This document shows positions 32,575 to 41,095 of a stretch of 64,000 nucleotides of DNA, piece by piece. The notes under the pieces are model-generated. The model did not search any database, had not been told where the DNA came from, and saw only the letters and a list, made by a program, of their open reading frames with translations. Both the position numbers and the translations under genes were made by a program. How positions within the stretch are numbered: the first letter of the stretch is position 1; each line of letters opens with the position of its first letter. Source of the DNA: Paenibacillus dendrobii (GTDB lineage: Bacteria; Bacillota; Bacilli; Paenibacillales; Paenibacillaceae); NCBI RefSeq assembly GCF_009807035.1, contig NZ_WUBI01000002.1, positions 372,001-436,000 on the forward strand, given 5' to 3'.

Positions 32575-32786
32575 TAGAATGGAGTATCCCGGGTTCTCCA
32601 GCAGCCCATTAACAGTGAATGCGTTTGCAACCCCAAATTCCTCCACCCGCGCCGGAGCATGTTCCTGCACCTTTTGCGCAAGCTACAGGCTACCATTTCC
32701 ACGAATTCGTTTCTTTTTAGATGGCCCATATAAACACCACCGATATATCCACAACCGAGAATTCCAGCCTTCATGTTCTGATTCAT
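32575..32786 (-). pseudogene. Truncated, frameshifted Gfo/Idh/MocA dehydrogenase remnant
   Basis: One frame (from 32786) reads MKAGILGCGYIGGVYMGHLK...FVEMVAC, the Rossmann start of a Gfo/Idh/MocA enzyme. The match then continues in another frame as LAQKVQEHAPARVEEFGVAN followed by AFTVNGLLENPG, near 32680-32590, before similarity stops. This is about 75 codons of an N-terminus with a frameshift after VACS and loss of the rest. The second frame runs without a stop into the intact epimerase gene, which would give automatic annotation a falsely long product. Deletion of a dehydrogenase that once headed the operon is the simplest reading. Confidence 0.75.
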
Positions 32787-32957
32787 GCAACCGCTCCATC
32801 ATGATGTCGAAGGTGGAATCATCAATCTAGTACCCATGGTATTCCGAATTCATTTATATTAAAATGAAGAATATGATTAAAACATGAACAATCTGGTCAT
32901 TATTTTTCTAAGAGCCGGATTTTGCTATTCATTCACCATGATATAAGGAGTCGTTTC

Positions 32958-33776
32958 ATGTCCACGCAGGATTCAGTACATATTTATACAGCAGGATTCT
33001 CTTATCACCATAAACCCTTTTACATGACCGAAATGAACGGCGTCAAAAACTATCTGATGCGTCTGCAGACCGACGGGAGGTGCCGCGCCCGCGTCGGCGG
33101 CGAGATGGTTCGGATCGAGGCGGGAGATCTGCTCATCTTTTCACCGGACGAGCCTTATGAGCTCCGGATCGAGGAAGAGCTTAACGCCCAGAACGAGCTT
33201 TCGGTCGAAAGCGGCGATTATCATATTTTTTTTGGAGGAAGCTGGATTGATGAATGGTGGGCAGGGCAGAAACGTCCTACCCGGGTCAAGGTACCCTTGA
33301 ACGAAACCATCCTTAGCCTATTCAGGCAAATTGTGCTGGAGCAGCGTAAAATGTCCAATCCCTTTCCGGAGATATCTGGTTATTATATGAGGATATTATG
33401 CCTGGAAACGGATCGCTTGCTGCGTGAGCATCCTTCTACGACACCCAAAACGTACTTGGCATACCAAATCAAGCATTACATCGAGGAGCACGCATCCGTT
33501 TCCTTTAAGCTGGAGGATGTGGCCGCCGATGTCGGAATCAGCGTATCCCGGGCCGTCCATCTTTTCAAGGAAGCGTTTGGTACCAGCATTATGCAGTACA
33601 CGTTGGATGTCCGACTGGAAATGGCACGCGAACGGATTATTTTCAGCCCAATGTCGCTAGAAAATATCGCCGAGACTTCCGGCTTTGCCAACTATACCTA
33701 TTTTCACCGCGTATTTCGTTCCCGTTTCGGCAAATCTCCCAAGGAATTCCGCATTGCTAACCGTGAGCAAATTTAA
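32958..33776 (+). CDS. AraC-family transcriptional regulator
   Basis: This 272-residue regulator is divergent from the sugar oxidoreductase operon. The N-terminal cupin-like ligand domain (about 1-150) includes ARVGGEMVRIEAGDLLIFSPDEPYEL. The C-terminal about 100 residues hold two helix-turn-helix motifs (FKLEDVAADVGISVSRAVHLFKEAFG and LENIAETSGFANYTYFHRVFRSRFGKSPKEFR). ATG 32958 follows AAGGAG; the start at 32922 lacks a site. The position suggests that it activates the epimerase-dehydrogenase-ThuA operon in response to the sugar it breaks down. The roughly 170 bp before its start, after the pseudogene, show no clear operator repeat. Confidence 0.87.
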   Translation: MSTQDSVHIYTAGFSYHHKPFYMTEMNGVKNYLMRLQTDGRCRARVGGEMVRIEAGDLLIFSPDEPYELRIEEELNAQNELSVESGDYHIFFGGSWIDEWWAGQKRPTRVKVPLNETILSLFRQIVLEQRKMSNPFPEISGYYMRILCLETDRLLREHPSTTPKTYLAYQIKHYIEEHASVSFKLEDVAADVGISVSRAVHLFKEAFGTSIMQYTLDVRLEMARERIIFSPMSLENIAETSGFANYTYFHRVFRSRFGKSPKEFRIANREQI

Positions 33777-33868
33777 CTTAGTTCCTTCAAATACCACGAT
33801 GCCGGACTCAGACGAGTCCAGCCTCATTTGCTTTTTTGGCTACTACGTGCTGCCACTGTTTTTCCAAT

Positions 33869-33908
33869 AAAAAAAGCAGTCCCCTGATGAACGGGGGACT
33901 GCTTTTTT
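33869..33908. terminator. Bidirectional terminator between AraC gene and SDR gene
   Basis: AAAAAAGCAGTCCCC pairs with GGGGGACTGCTTTTTT around TGATGAAC. Both strands have a T-run, so it serves both convergent genes. Confidence 0.92.
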
Positions 33909-33921
33909 GTTCCGGACTGAT

Positions 33922-34521
33922 TTAATAGACCGTATAGGTTTGTCCAGTCTGCGCGCCTTCGACGCTTTTGCGGTAAGCCTTTGCCGCCTTCGCCGCAGGA
34001 ACCGGCACAAAGCCCGGGAAAAAAGGGCCGTAGCTATCCATGGATTCCTCCAGAACGTTCGGACTTACGTTGTTGATCCGGATGCCGCGCGGCAGTTCGA
34101 TAGCAGCAGCCTGGACAAACGCCCGGACCGCTCCCCCGGCCATTGCCGAAGATGCTCCGCCGATAATCGGATCATCCATAATGATGCCTGTGGTCAGTGT
34201 AAAGCTGCCACGGTCGTTGACATGCTCAAGTCCAAGCAGGACCAAATTGACTTGTCCCTTCAGCTTGCTTTGCACGGCAATCTCATTATTCTCCGGTGTC
34301 AGCTCCAGCAGCGGACCAAAATAGGCATCTCCGGCGGCACATATCACGGCATCGACTTTCCCGATTTTTTGATACATCGCCCGGATGCTGTCCGCCGAAG
34401 TGATATCAACCGTGACATCCCCGTTGCTCCGGCCTGCCGATATCACCTCATGATGTGCAGCAAGTTCATGTCGAACGGCGCTCCCGAGAGTACCGTTTGC
34501 ACCTACAACAAGAATTTTCAT
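33922..34521 (-). CDS. Short-chain dehydrogenase-like protein without the usual Tyr-Lys pair
   Basis: This 199-residue Rossmann protein has VVGANGTLGSAVRHEL for NAD(P) and the NNVSP motif, as in short-chain dehydrogenases. The place of the catalytic Tyr-x3-Lys is taken by SSAMAGGAVRAF, without Tyr or Lys, while a TTGI strand remains. This minimal form is a recognised subgroup of unknown activity, so it may bind a nucleotide rather than catalyse classic dehydrogenation. AAGGAGG precedes the ATG. It is monocistronic between two terminated units. Confidence 0.78.
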   Translation of the reverse strand: MKILVVGANGTLGSAVRHELAAHHEVISAGRSNGDVTVDITSADSIRAMYQKIGKVDAVICAAGDAYFGPLLELTPENNEIAVQSKLKGQVNLVLLGLEHVNDRGSFTLTTGIIMDDPIIGGASSAMAGGAVRAFVQAAAIELPRGIRINNVSPNVLEESMDSYGPFFPGFVPVPAAKAAKAYRKSVEGAQTGQTYTVY

Positions 34522-34610
34522 TTGATGAATCCTCCTTAACTCGACCTACACGCATAATGAACTGTTCTTAGTATAGACAATGGAAAAGGATGAATCCTTT
34601 TTTTCTGATG

Positions 34611-34922
34611 TTATTTCTTTTCTCTCCTATTCGACATTGCCTCGGACACTACGAAAGCCAGATCCTCATTGCCAAAGAGGGATAACACGCCGAGAACCGT
34701 CTCATCCGGGATCGGACCTGCCTCTTCCTTGGGTACCGTAAGCTCCAGCACACGCTGAAGACGCTCATTGCTCTGCTGCTGCGGATAAGCCTGCATGTAC
34801 AATTCCTCCGGATTCATCCCTTCATTGACACACCACTGGGCAAACACCAAGATCATCATATCCTCTTCCTGGCGGTAACTTTCCACGATACCTTCTTCGA
34901 TTGTTTTATTATGTTCATCCAT
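34611..34922 (-). CDS. Small acidic hypothetical protein
   Basis: This 103-residue protein belongs to no family I recognise. It is acidic and mainly helical, with no membrane segment, Cys pair or signal peptide. Recognisable stretches are IVESYRQEEDMMILVFAQWCVN and VLGVLSLFGNEDLAFVVSEAMSNRR. GGGGAAATG supplies a ribosome site before ATG 34922. It begins 14 bp after the stop of the oxidoreductase gene at 34937-35878 on the same strand, so the two form an operon. Its charge pattern resembles small Bacillus cytoplasmic proteins of unknown role. Confidence 0.68.
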   Translation of the reverse strand: MDEHNKTIEEGIVESYRQEEDMMILVFAQWCVNEGMNPEELYMQAYPQQQSNERLQRVLELTVPKEEAGPIPDETVLGVLSLFGNEDLAFVVSEAMSNRREKK

Positions 34923-34936
34923 TGTTCATTTCCCCT

Positions 34937-35878
34937 TTAACTGTTGTCCGCGATCCTTGCGGCTAGCTCATGGCTGTTCATGACCAGATCCGCTCGAATG
35001 CTGCAGCTTTCAGGGGTTTCAATACACTCCAGAAAGTGATTCACCGCTCCGGCAAATCCTCTGCGCTCCAGAATCGTGTCCCAACTGCCAAAGGTTTTCG
35101 TGACGGGAAGCCCGCCTTTCTCATGAAAGACAGCCTGTTCAAGGTTTACGACCTCTGCCGAACGTCCCCCGCCATGCAGTTCCAGTTTTTCCAGATCGGT
35201 TCCCGTTTGCCGAGCCATCCCATAGCTTCCAAAACGCATATCCTTAAAGCCCAGCACACCCGAAGCGTGAAGCATCCGCCCTTCTTTGTCCTGTGTGAGC
35301 TGCTGCTGCACCAACTTATAATCGCCGCCAAGCCACACTAAAAGATCGAGCACATGAATCAGATCATCAAATACCGTATCTCTTCCGGACCCCGACTGCT
35401 GCCGCGTACGGTGCTTGAGCGCCGTCATCTGGTCGAATCCGCCTGCAGCCTCCATCCATGCTTTGGCTTCCTGGTACATCGGGGCGAATCTCCGATTAAA
35501 GCCGACGGCGAGGAGCTGTCCTTTGGTTTCCGCTAGTGCCGCCAGCTTCCGGCATTCGGACAAATCATCGCTAAGCGGTTTATCCACATACACGGGCAGA
35601 CCGTTCTCCAAGCATGCTTTTACGATCCCGTAATGGGCAGCCGTCGGACTATGAACAAATACCGCGTCCACATTCCAGGATAACATTGCGTTTAAATCTG
35701 TGGTTCCGTGTTGAAACCGAAAGCGTTCCGTAGTCCTTCTCACCGTCTCTTCCGATCGGCTCATCACGCCGACGACTTCGGCATGATCGTGATGAGCGAG
35801 CAGCGGCAGGTATACCTTCTGTGCGATATCTCCGATGCCAACCATGGCAACCCGCCGTTTGCGGATACTGTCATTCAT
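34937..35878 (-). CDS. Gfo/Idh/MocA-family oxidoreductase (MviM-like)
   Basis: This 313-residue oxidoreductase has the Rossmann fold RVAMVGIGDIAQKVYLPLLA, a VHSPTAAHYGIV strand, and the VDKPLSDD motif with the catalytic Lys. The C-terminal domain is shorter than in the sugar dehydrogenase at 30636, with FDDLIHVLDLLVWLGGD. It belongs to the compact MviM-like subgroup often annotated as virulence factor; the substrate is unknown. ATG 35878 has AAGGTGGA about 10 nt upstream, while the ATG at 35899 has none. It heads a two-gene operon with the small acidic protein and is not linked to the sugar cluster. Confidence 0.83.
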   Translation of the reverse strand: MNDSIRKRRVAMVGIGDIAQKVYLPLLAHHDHAEVVGVMSRSEETVRRTTERFRFQHGTTDLNAMLSWNVDAVFVHSPTAAHYGIVKACLENGLPVYVDKPLSDDLSECRKLAALAETKGQLLAVGFNRRFAPMYQEAKAWMEAAGGFDQMTALKHRTRQQSGSGRDTVFDDLIHVLDLLVWLGGDYKLVQQQLTQDKEGRMLHASGVLGFKDMRFGSYGMARQTGTDLEKLELHGGGRSAEVVNLEQAVFHEKGGLPVTKTFGSWDTILERRGFAGAVNHFLECIETPESCSIRADLVMNSHELAARIADNS

Positions 35879-35963
35879 TGTGCATAATCCACCTTTCATT
35901 TCGTACGCAAGGATCGATACACATTATACCTTCTTCAAGGGATAAACTGAATAGAGGCCTGCT

Positions 35964-36656
35964 TTAGCTCATGCCGACAAACTGACCTTTTGCCGCTTCG
36001 GCTTTCTTTTTCTTCGAACGCAGACCCATCCAAACCACGGCAGCCACCACAACCAGCTCAAACGCATACTTCAGAAGCACATTCGTAAACAATGAATGGA
36101 TGAATGGTTCCTCCACCAACATTTTGGAAGCAGTCCAGGCAAGTACGGCGGAACCGAAGGTAATAATGAACGGAAAACGTTCAGTCAATTTAACGATCAT
36201 CGTACTGCCCCATACCATGATCGGTACAGAGATCGCCAATCCGATAATAACGAGCAGGAAGTCCCCATGCGCCGCACCGGCCACAGCCAGGACGTTGTCG
36301 AGACCCATCATGGCGTCAGCAATGATAATGGTGCGGATGGCAGCCCAGATTTGGTTCCCTGCCGAAATATCATGTTTTTTCTCATCGATCAATAGCTTGT
36401 AGGCAATCCATATCAGCGCAAGGCCCCCAACTAAACGCAGGCCAGGGATCAGCAGCAGCTGAACAACCAGCAAGGTTGCAATGACCCGTATGACGACGGC
36501 GCCAACCGTTCCCCATAAGATGACTTTTTTCTGATCTTCTTTTCTTACATTGCGTGCGGCAAGACCGATGACGATGGCATTGTCTCCAGCCAGTACCAGG
36601 TCGATGACGACAATGGACAGCAAGGCTGTCCAAAATGCCATGGTTAACAACTCCAT
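35964..36656 (-). CDS. TerC-family membrane protein, probable Mn(II) exporter
   Basis: This 230-residue integral membrane protein has about seven helices and the TerC signatures: VIDLVLAGDNAIVIGLAARN near residue 20 and IIIADAMMGLDNVLAVAGAA near 120, with the conserved acidic residues in the membrane. B. subtilis TerC proteins MeeF (YceF) and MeeY (YkoY) release manganese or load exported enzymes with it. The identity as a Mn protein is strongly supported by the yybP-ykoY riboswitch directly upstream. GAGGTGG precedes the ATG. The lysine-rich C-terminal tail (RSKKKKAEAAK) lies in the cytoplasm. A stop follows 64 bp before the neighbouring operon. Confidence 0.9.
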   Translation of the reverse strand: MELLTMAFWTALLSIVVIDLVLAGDNAIVIGLAARNVRKEDQKKVILWGTVGAVVIRVIATLLVVQLLLIPGLRLVGGLALIWIAYKLLIDEKKHDISAGNQIWAAIRTIIIADAMMGLDNVLAVAGAAHGDFLLVIIGLAISVPIMVWGSTMIVKLTERFPFIITFGSAVLAWTASKMLVEEPFIHSLFTNVLLKYAFELVVVAAVVWMGLRSKKKKAEAAKGQFVGMS

Positions 36657-36727
36657 TTTTCTTCCACCTCTCCTGTTTTCGGGAATGTCTTCCCGGGTTA
36701 AAATGGTTGCTATGATTAGTCCGCCGC

Positions 36728-36771
36728 ATCAAAAAAAGCGCCCCTTACCTTCATTAGGTAATGGCGCTTTT
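36728..36771 (-). terminator. Second terminator in the TerC leader (T2)
   Basis: On the minus strand AAAGCGCCATTACC pairs with GGTAAGGGGCGCTTT and is followed by T7. The loop and 5' arm contain TTACCTAATGAA, fully complementary to the 3' arm of the preceding terminator. Confidence 0.88.
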
Positions 36772-36780
36772 ATTCCACCA

Positions 36781-36818
36781 AAAAAGACCTTTACCTAATG
36801 AAAATCAGGCAAAGGTCT
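36781..36818 (-). terminator. First terminator in the TerC leader (T1), overlaps aptamer 3' end
   Basis: On the minus strand GACCTTTGCCTGA pairs with TTAGGTAAAGGTC, followed by T6. The CCTTT of its 5' arm is also the 3' strand of aptamer stem P1, so P1 and T1 cannot coexist. Confidence 0.88.
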
Positions 36819-36905
36819 CGCAAAACAACGTTAAAGTTGCCAATAAAGCCGGGGATAATGATCCCGTAATGACGACTTTATTGCATGAGCTACTCCCCTT
36901 TGGGA
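36804..36905 (-). ncRNA. yybP-ykoY manganese riboswitch aptamer
   Basis: The transcript reads AAAGGGGAGTAGC, then GTCGTCATTACG, a GGAT-CATT-ATCC hairpin, CCCGGC, GGCAAC and GCGAGACCTTT. These are the conserved blocks of the Mn(II)-sensing yybP-ykoY class in the right order. P1 pairs AAAGG (36901-36897) with CCTTT (about 36815-36811); GCAATAAAG with CTTTATTGGC extends the second helix. Mn binding stabilises P1 and so prevents terminator T1, turning the TerC gene on. Two terminators follow instead of one, which is unusual. Confidence 0.93.
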
Positions 36906-36925
36906 ACTATTCACTTATTGAAATC

Positions 36926-36954
36926 ATTATAGCAAACACATTTAGAAATTTCCA
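36926..36954 (-). promoter_or_regulatory. Promoter of the Mn-riboswitch leader
   Basis: On the minus strand TGGAAA (36954-36949) and TATAAT (36931-36926) are 17 bp apart. The predicted start near 36919 leaves about 15 nt before the aptamer. Confidence 0.72.
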
Positions 36955-37025
36955 TGGTTTTATTTTTTAGTTCCGAATTTGGTATGATATGCCTTAGATG
37001 TATGATGACATAAAGGAGAGACCGT

Positions 37026-37691
37026 ATGAATAAATGGCTGCTTGCCGCCTTGTATGCGGCTGCTCTTACATTTGCTTTTATTTACCGGAATGAGATTGTG
37101 GATTATATGCATCAGCATGGTTCCTTCCCGGTCTTAGTCGGGCTTGCAACCCTGGTTGCTCTCTTTCCGATCATTCCATACAAGCTGGTCATTGCAGCGC
37201 TGGGTTACTCCTTCGGAACGTTCTGGGCCGCTGCGATCAGCTGGCTGGGCACCATGATCGCCGCTACGGTGATCTATGCGCTCGTCAGATTTGTTTTCCG
37301 GGAACAAGGCAGGAGATATCTTGGAAGATTTAAAGCCCTGCAGTCCTTTACTTCTTGGGTCGAGTCCCGCCCTTTCGTCAGCGTGGCTGCCGGCCGTCTG
37401 ATTCCTGTTATTCCGCAAATGGCGGTCAATGTATTCGCTGGAGTGGCTTCCATTCCTTTTTGGACTTATACTGCCGCATCCGGCATAGGCAAGCTTCCCG
37501 GCATTTTTCTGTACGCCTTCCTTGGCGGTCAGGGCGAACGACATCCGGTTATTTCCATCCTGGTGGTGGCCGGTTATGTTATACTATTGGGATTCTTACT
37601 GTTTCTTTACCGGAAGCGCGGGCCTTCGCGGCCAAACAGCCGTTTTCTTGGTTCCGGCATGCGTATCGATTATAATGAAAAAGAAAAATAA
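37026..37691 (+). CDS. TVP38/TMEM64-family membrane protein (VTT domain)
   Basis: This 221-residue protein has about six membrane segments. The VTT/DedA-like core includes FPIIPYKLVIAALGYSFG (re-entrant motif with Pro-Tyr), SWLGTMIAATVIYALVRF, and the GRLIPVIPQMAVNVFAGVASI loop with its conserved Arg-x2-P. Members are proposed lipid scramblases or flippases; the exact substrate here is unknown. AAAGGAG precedes ATG 37026. It lies 18 bp before msrAB and is probably cotranscribed with it. The basic C-terminal tail is cytoplasmic. Divergent transcription from the TerC leader begins about 70 bp away. Confidence 0.82.
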   Translation: MNKWLLAALYAAALTFAFIYRNEIVDYMHQHGSFPVLVGLATLVALFPIIPYKLVIAALGYSFGTFWAAAISWLGTMIAATVIYALVRFVFREQGRRYLGRFKALQSFTSWVESRPFVSVAAGRLIPVIPQMAVNVFAGVASIPFWTYTAASGIGKLPGIFLYAFLGGQGERHPVISILVVAGYVILLGFLLFLYRKRGPSRPNSRFLGSGMRIDYNEKEK

Positions 37692-37709
37692 AAGAAGCGG
37701 AGTGATATC

Positions 37710-38681
37710 ATGAGCGATTTACAAGCGGTTCATCAGGAAAAAGCGACCTTTGCAGGCGGATGCTTTTGGTGCATGGTAGCCCCGTTTGAAGAGCTGCCTG
37801 GCATCATCAAGGTCGAGTCAGGTTATACGGGCGGCCATACCGAGAACCCTACCTATGAGGAGGTCTGCTCCGATACGACGGGTCATGTTGAGGCCGTTCA
37901 GATTACGTACAACCCCGAGATTTTCCCATATGAAAAACTGTTGGAACTGTTCTGGCAGCAAATTGATCCTACGGATGAGGGCGGACAGTTCTATGACCGC
38001 GGGCATTCTTACCAGACAGCGGTCTTTTACCATACGGAAGAGCAGCGCCTGCAGGCAGAGGCCTCCAAAGCCCAGCTTGCGGAGAGCGGACGTTTCAACA
38101 AACCGATCGTAACGCCGATTCTGCCGGCGAAGCCTTTTTATGCAGCTGAGGATTATCATCAAGATTATCATAAAAAGAATCCGGGCCATTACAAGCGCTA
38201 TCGCAAGGGCTCCGGCCGGGATGATTATCTGGAGAAGGTTTGGGCGCCGGAGAAGGATAAAAGTGAGCTTAAACAGCGTCTTACTCCAATTCAATACGAA
38301 GTCACCCAAAATAATGCCACCGAGGCTCCTTTTCAGAATGATTTCTGGGATCATCACGGAGAAGGTATTTACGTGGATATCGTGTCCGGAGAGCCGCTCT
38401 TCAGCTCTAGCGACAAATACGATTCCGGCTGCGGTTGGCCAAGCTTCACTCGCCCCATCCGCGATTACAGCGTAAAAGAAAAGATGGACCTGAGCCATAT
38501 GATGGTCCGGACAGAAGTTCGAAGCAAAGGCTCAGACTCACATCTGGGGCATGTGTTTGATGACGGTCCCGGCCCGAACGGCCTGCGTTATTGCATCAAC
38601 TCTGCCGCACTCCGTTTCGTTCCGAAGGAAGAGCTGGATCAGCAAGGTTACGGTGAATATAAAATACTGTTTCAATCATAA
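37710..38681 (+). CDS. msrAB: Fused methionine sulfoxide reductase MsrA-MsrB
   Basis: This bifunctional repair enzyme reduces both stereoisomers of methionine sulfoxide. Residues about 1-170 are MsrA, with catalytic Cys in [13 protein letters not shown] and the [12 protein letters not shown] and YHQDYH motifs. Residues about 185-323 are MsrB, with [30 protein letters not shown] and the catalytic Cys in [11 protein letters not shown]. The paired CxxC zinc ligands of many MsrB proteins are absent, as in other fused zinc-free forms. Fusion in the A-B order is common in Firmicutes. It follows a membrane protein gene by 18 bp and ends at a strong terminator. Confidence 0.95.
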   Translation: MSDLQAVHQEKATFAGGCFWCMVAPFEELPGIIKVESGYTGGHTENPTYEEVCSDTTGHVEAVQITYNPEIFPYEKLLELFWQQIDPTDEGGQFYDRGHSYQTAVFYHTEEQRLQAEASKAQLAESGRFNKPIVTPILPAKPFYAAEDYHQDYHKKNPGHYKRYRKGSGRDDYLEKVWAPEKDKSELKQRLTPIQYEVTQNNATEAPFQNDFWDHHGEGIYVDIVSGEPLFSSSDKYDSGCGWPSFTRPIRDYSVKEKMDLSHMMVRTEVRSKGSDSHLGHVFDDGPGPNGLRYCINSAALRFVPKEELDQQGYGEYKILFQS

Positions 38682-38759
38682 ACCTGGACCGGCGTGGCAC
38701 CTTTAATGTAATGCAGACCACTTTCGGCGGTATGCTTCAATAGAACCTGATGCTACACC

Positions 38760-38808
38760 AAAAAGCCTGAGGCTCATGGGAACTATCCCCTGAAGCCTCA
38801 GGCTTTTT
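38760..38808. terminator. Bidirectional terminator between msrAB and the exporter gene
   Basis: AAAAGCCTGAGGCT pairs with AGCCTCAGGCTTTTT. It lies between convergent genes and has T-runs for both directions. Confidence 0.9.
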
Positions 38809-38814
38809 GTATGA

Positions 38815-40437
38815 TTACACGGAAGACGCCGTTGTCTTGGCTTTGTCCGGCTGTCCCTTCGTCGCCGTTTCCGGCATCTTGTTAGATGTCCGCAGCGGAA
38901 TTTCGCGCAGGAAGAAAGTCAGCACGAGCGCTACGGTCACAAGCGCGGCTCCCGACAGAAACACCGTGGTCAAGGAAGAGCTCAATGCATCCCTCAGAGT
39001 ATCGATCATGTGTGTCAGCACAGAATGTACTTCTTGCGGCAGCGTTTCCTGGAGTTTGTGAAGCTTCGGCTGATCAAGCAGCATCTCCGGATTTTGGAAT
39101 GCTGCCAGCTGTTTCGCGATCTCCGGATCCATATTTTTCATGTCAACGCCATTACCGGATGTCATTGCACTCTTCATTTTGCTTGTAAGGCTGGAGGTCA
39201 TGATCGTACCCATGACGGCAATACCAATGGTTCCCCCCAGGTTCCGGAACAGCTGCGAAGATGCGGTTGCCACTCCAAGCTGATCAGGTCTGACCGCATT
39301 TTGTACGGTCAGGGAGAATACCGGCATACCGATGCCAAGACCCAGGCCAAACACGATCATCGCCACGACTGCGAGCCATACACTGTTCATGAAAGCCATA
39401 ATGAGCATACCAATGATCATGATGGGGATACCTGCCAGGGCAAATCTTTTATATTTGCCTGTTTTGGTAATCATTCTACCGATCACCGTACTCACGATCA
39501 CCATAGAAATCGACATCGGCATCGTTACATAACCCGAATAGGTCGGGGAAATACCTTCAACGCCCTGCACGAAGAACGGCAGATAGATCAGGGCTCCCAT
39601 CATGCCGGCGTTCATAATAAAGCCGATCGTATTCGAGATGGTTACGATATCATTGCGGAACAGTGACAAAGGAAGTACCGGACTCTTCACAACTCTTTCC
39701 ACTAGGATAAACAGTATCAGGAATACGACCGCCGCGCCGAACAGGCTCAGGATCTGCCAGGACCCCCAATCGTATTTCGTGCCTGCCCAGGAGAATCCAA
39801 GCAGCAGCGGAACAATCGTCAGCGTCAGGAACAAAGAGCCGAAATAGTCGATTTTTTCGGACTTTTTGCGTACGCCCTTTGGAAACAGCATCATAATCAT
39901 GATGAATGCCACAACGCCGAGCGGAAGGAAAATCCAGAACAACCATTTCCATGCCAAATGATCCACCAACCAGCCGCCAAGCGTTGGACCTAGTACACTG
40001 GAGAAGCCGAAAACAGCCATCATGATTCCCGTCCATTTGCCTCGTTCACGCGGGGAGAACAAATCGCCGACAGCCGTAAAGGCCGATGCCATAATAATCC
40101 CCGCACCAATGCCCTGAATTCCCCGATAGGTAATCAGCTGAAAAATATCCTTGGAAAAACCGCTTAAAAATGCGCCTATGATAAAAAATACGATACCCGC
40201 CAATATAAACGGCTTACGCCCGTAAATATCCGACAGTTTACCAACGAGAACCGTTGCGATCGTGGAGGTCAGCATGTAAATGGTGATGACCCACGTATAA
40301 TAATCCATGCCGCCGAGAATAGCGATAATGCGAGGCATAGCTGTACTCACGATCGTTTGGTTGATTGCGGAGAAAAACATGGCCGCAATAATCGCAATCA
40401 TGATCGTCACTTTCCTCTTTTGGGATAAATCCTCCAA
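38815..40437 (-). CDS. MFS multidrug exporter, 14-helix DHA2 (EmrB/QacA) type
   Basis: This 540-residue drug/proton antiporter has about 14 predicted helices. Motif A lies in GKLSDIYGRKPFILAG and motif C-like GFSSVLGPTLGGWLVD near residue 140; TAMPRIIAILGG in helix 1 is typical of QacA/EmrB proteins. A long extracellular loop precedes the last helix. The start is TTG at 40437, after AAGGAG with a 10-nt gap; no ATG nearby has a site. It follows a MarR gene on the same strand by 106 bp, so the pair is likely an autoregulated drug-response operon. The inducing compound is unknown. Confidence 0.9.
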   Translation of the reverse strand: MEDLSQKRKVTIMIAIIAAMFFSAINQTIVSTAMPRIIAILGGMDYYTWVITIYMLTSTIATVLVGKLSDIYGRKPFILAGIVFFIIGAFLSGFSKDIFQLITYRGIQGIGAGIIMASAFTAVGDLFSPRERGKWTGIMMAVFGFSSVLGPTLGGWLVDHLAWKWLFWIFLPLGVVAFIMIMMLFPKGVRKKSEKIDYFGSLFLTLTIVPLLLGFSWAGTKYDWGSWQILSLFGAAVVFLILFILVERVVKSPVLPLSLFRNDIVTISNTIGFIMNAGMMGALIYLPFFVQGVEGISPTYSGYVTMPMSISMVIVSTVIGRMITKTGKYKRFALAGIPIMIIGMLIMAFMNSVWLAVVAMIVFGLGLGIGMPVFSLTVQNAVRPDQLGVATASSQLFRNLGGTIGIAVMGTIMTSSLTSKMKSAMTSGNGVDMKNMDPEIAKQLAAFQNPEMLLDQPKLHKLQETLPQEVHSVLTHMIDTLRDALSSSLTTVFLSGAALVTVALVLTFFLREIPLRTSNKMPETATKGQPDKAKTTASSV

Positions 40438-40543
40438 GTGTATTCCACTCCTTGTTTTCAGGAAATATACTTATCTTGTACTTCTATTATGTAATTTCTC
40501 AGCTGCCGTGGTTATTTCGCTTGAGATGCGGCCCCGAATGTTA

Positions 40544-40975
40544 TTATTTATCTTGCTGCAATCCGATCATTTTCTCGCATAACTCGGTCACGATACGCAC
40601 CTCATCAGGTTCAAGACGGGATAAATGTTCTCTGATGCATTGGTCTCTTTTTTGGACGGCTTGGGACAGAACCTCTTCCCCGCGCAGCGTTGCCTCCACC
40701 AAAATCACTCTCCGGTCTGCAGGATCCTGGGAACGCACAACATAACCAGCTTTTTCCAGGCGATCGACCATCACCGTAACAGCACTTGGCTTCACTTCCA
40801 GCCTATCTGCGACCTGAGTAAGATTACATTTCTGCTGTGAATGGATGTAATGGAGCATAAACAATTGTGGCCCGGTCAAAAAATCCTGCATTTCCTTGCA
40901 GATATCCGTTTCCAGGCTCCTCCAAAACGATTTCACGGCAGCATATAAGCGACTGGCAAGCGCGTCCAAACCCAT
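40544..40975 (-). CDS. MarR-family transcriptional regulator
   Basis: This 143-residue dimeric winged-helix repressor shows the MarR core: LTQVADRLEVKPSAVTVMVDRLEKAGYVVRSQDPADRRVILVEAT, in which the DxRxx wing is diagnostic. Two cysteines (about residues 26 and 49) lie in the N-terminal helices and might sense oxidants, which is speculative. It heads the operon with the DHA2 exporter. An 8-3-8 inverted repeat with one mismatch lies 36 bp upstream of its start and is the likely operator. Confidence 0.9.
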   Translation of the reverse strand: MGLDALASRLYAAVKSFWRSLETDICKEMQDFLTGPQLFMLHYIHSQQKCNLTQVADRLEVKPSAVTVMVDRLEKAGYVVRSQDPADRRVILVEATLRGEEVLSQAVQKRDQCIREHLSRLEPDEVRIVTELCEKMIGLQQDK

Positions 40976-41011
40976 TCCCCCTCTCTGTCCTAAAATGGTA
41001 AGGCATACTAT

Positions 41012-41030
41012 TATTTCAATGGTTTAAATA
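41012..41030. promoter_or_regulatory. Candidate MarR operator
   Basis: TATTTCAATGGTTTAAATA is an 8-3-8 inverted repeat with one mismatch in the leader of the marR-exporter operon. Length and AT-richness fit a MarR site. Confidence 0.5.
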
Positions 41031-41095
41031 TTAAAAGCTTAACGGGCTTATGTCAACCCTGTTATATGTAAATTTTTTCTCATCTCGTTTCCATG

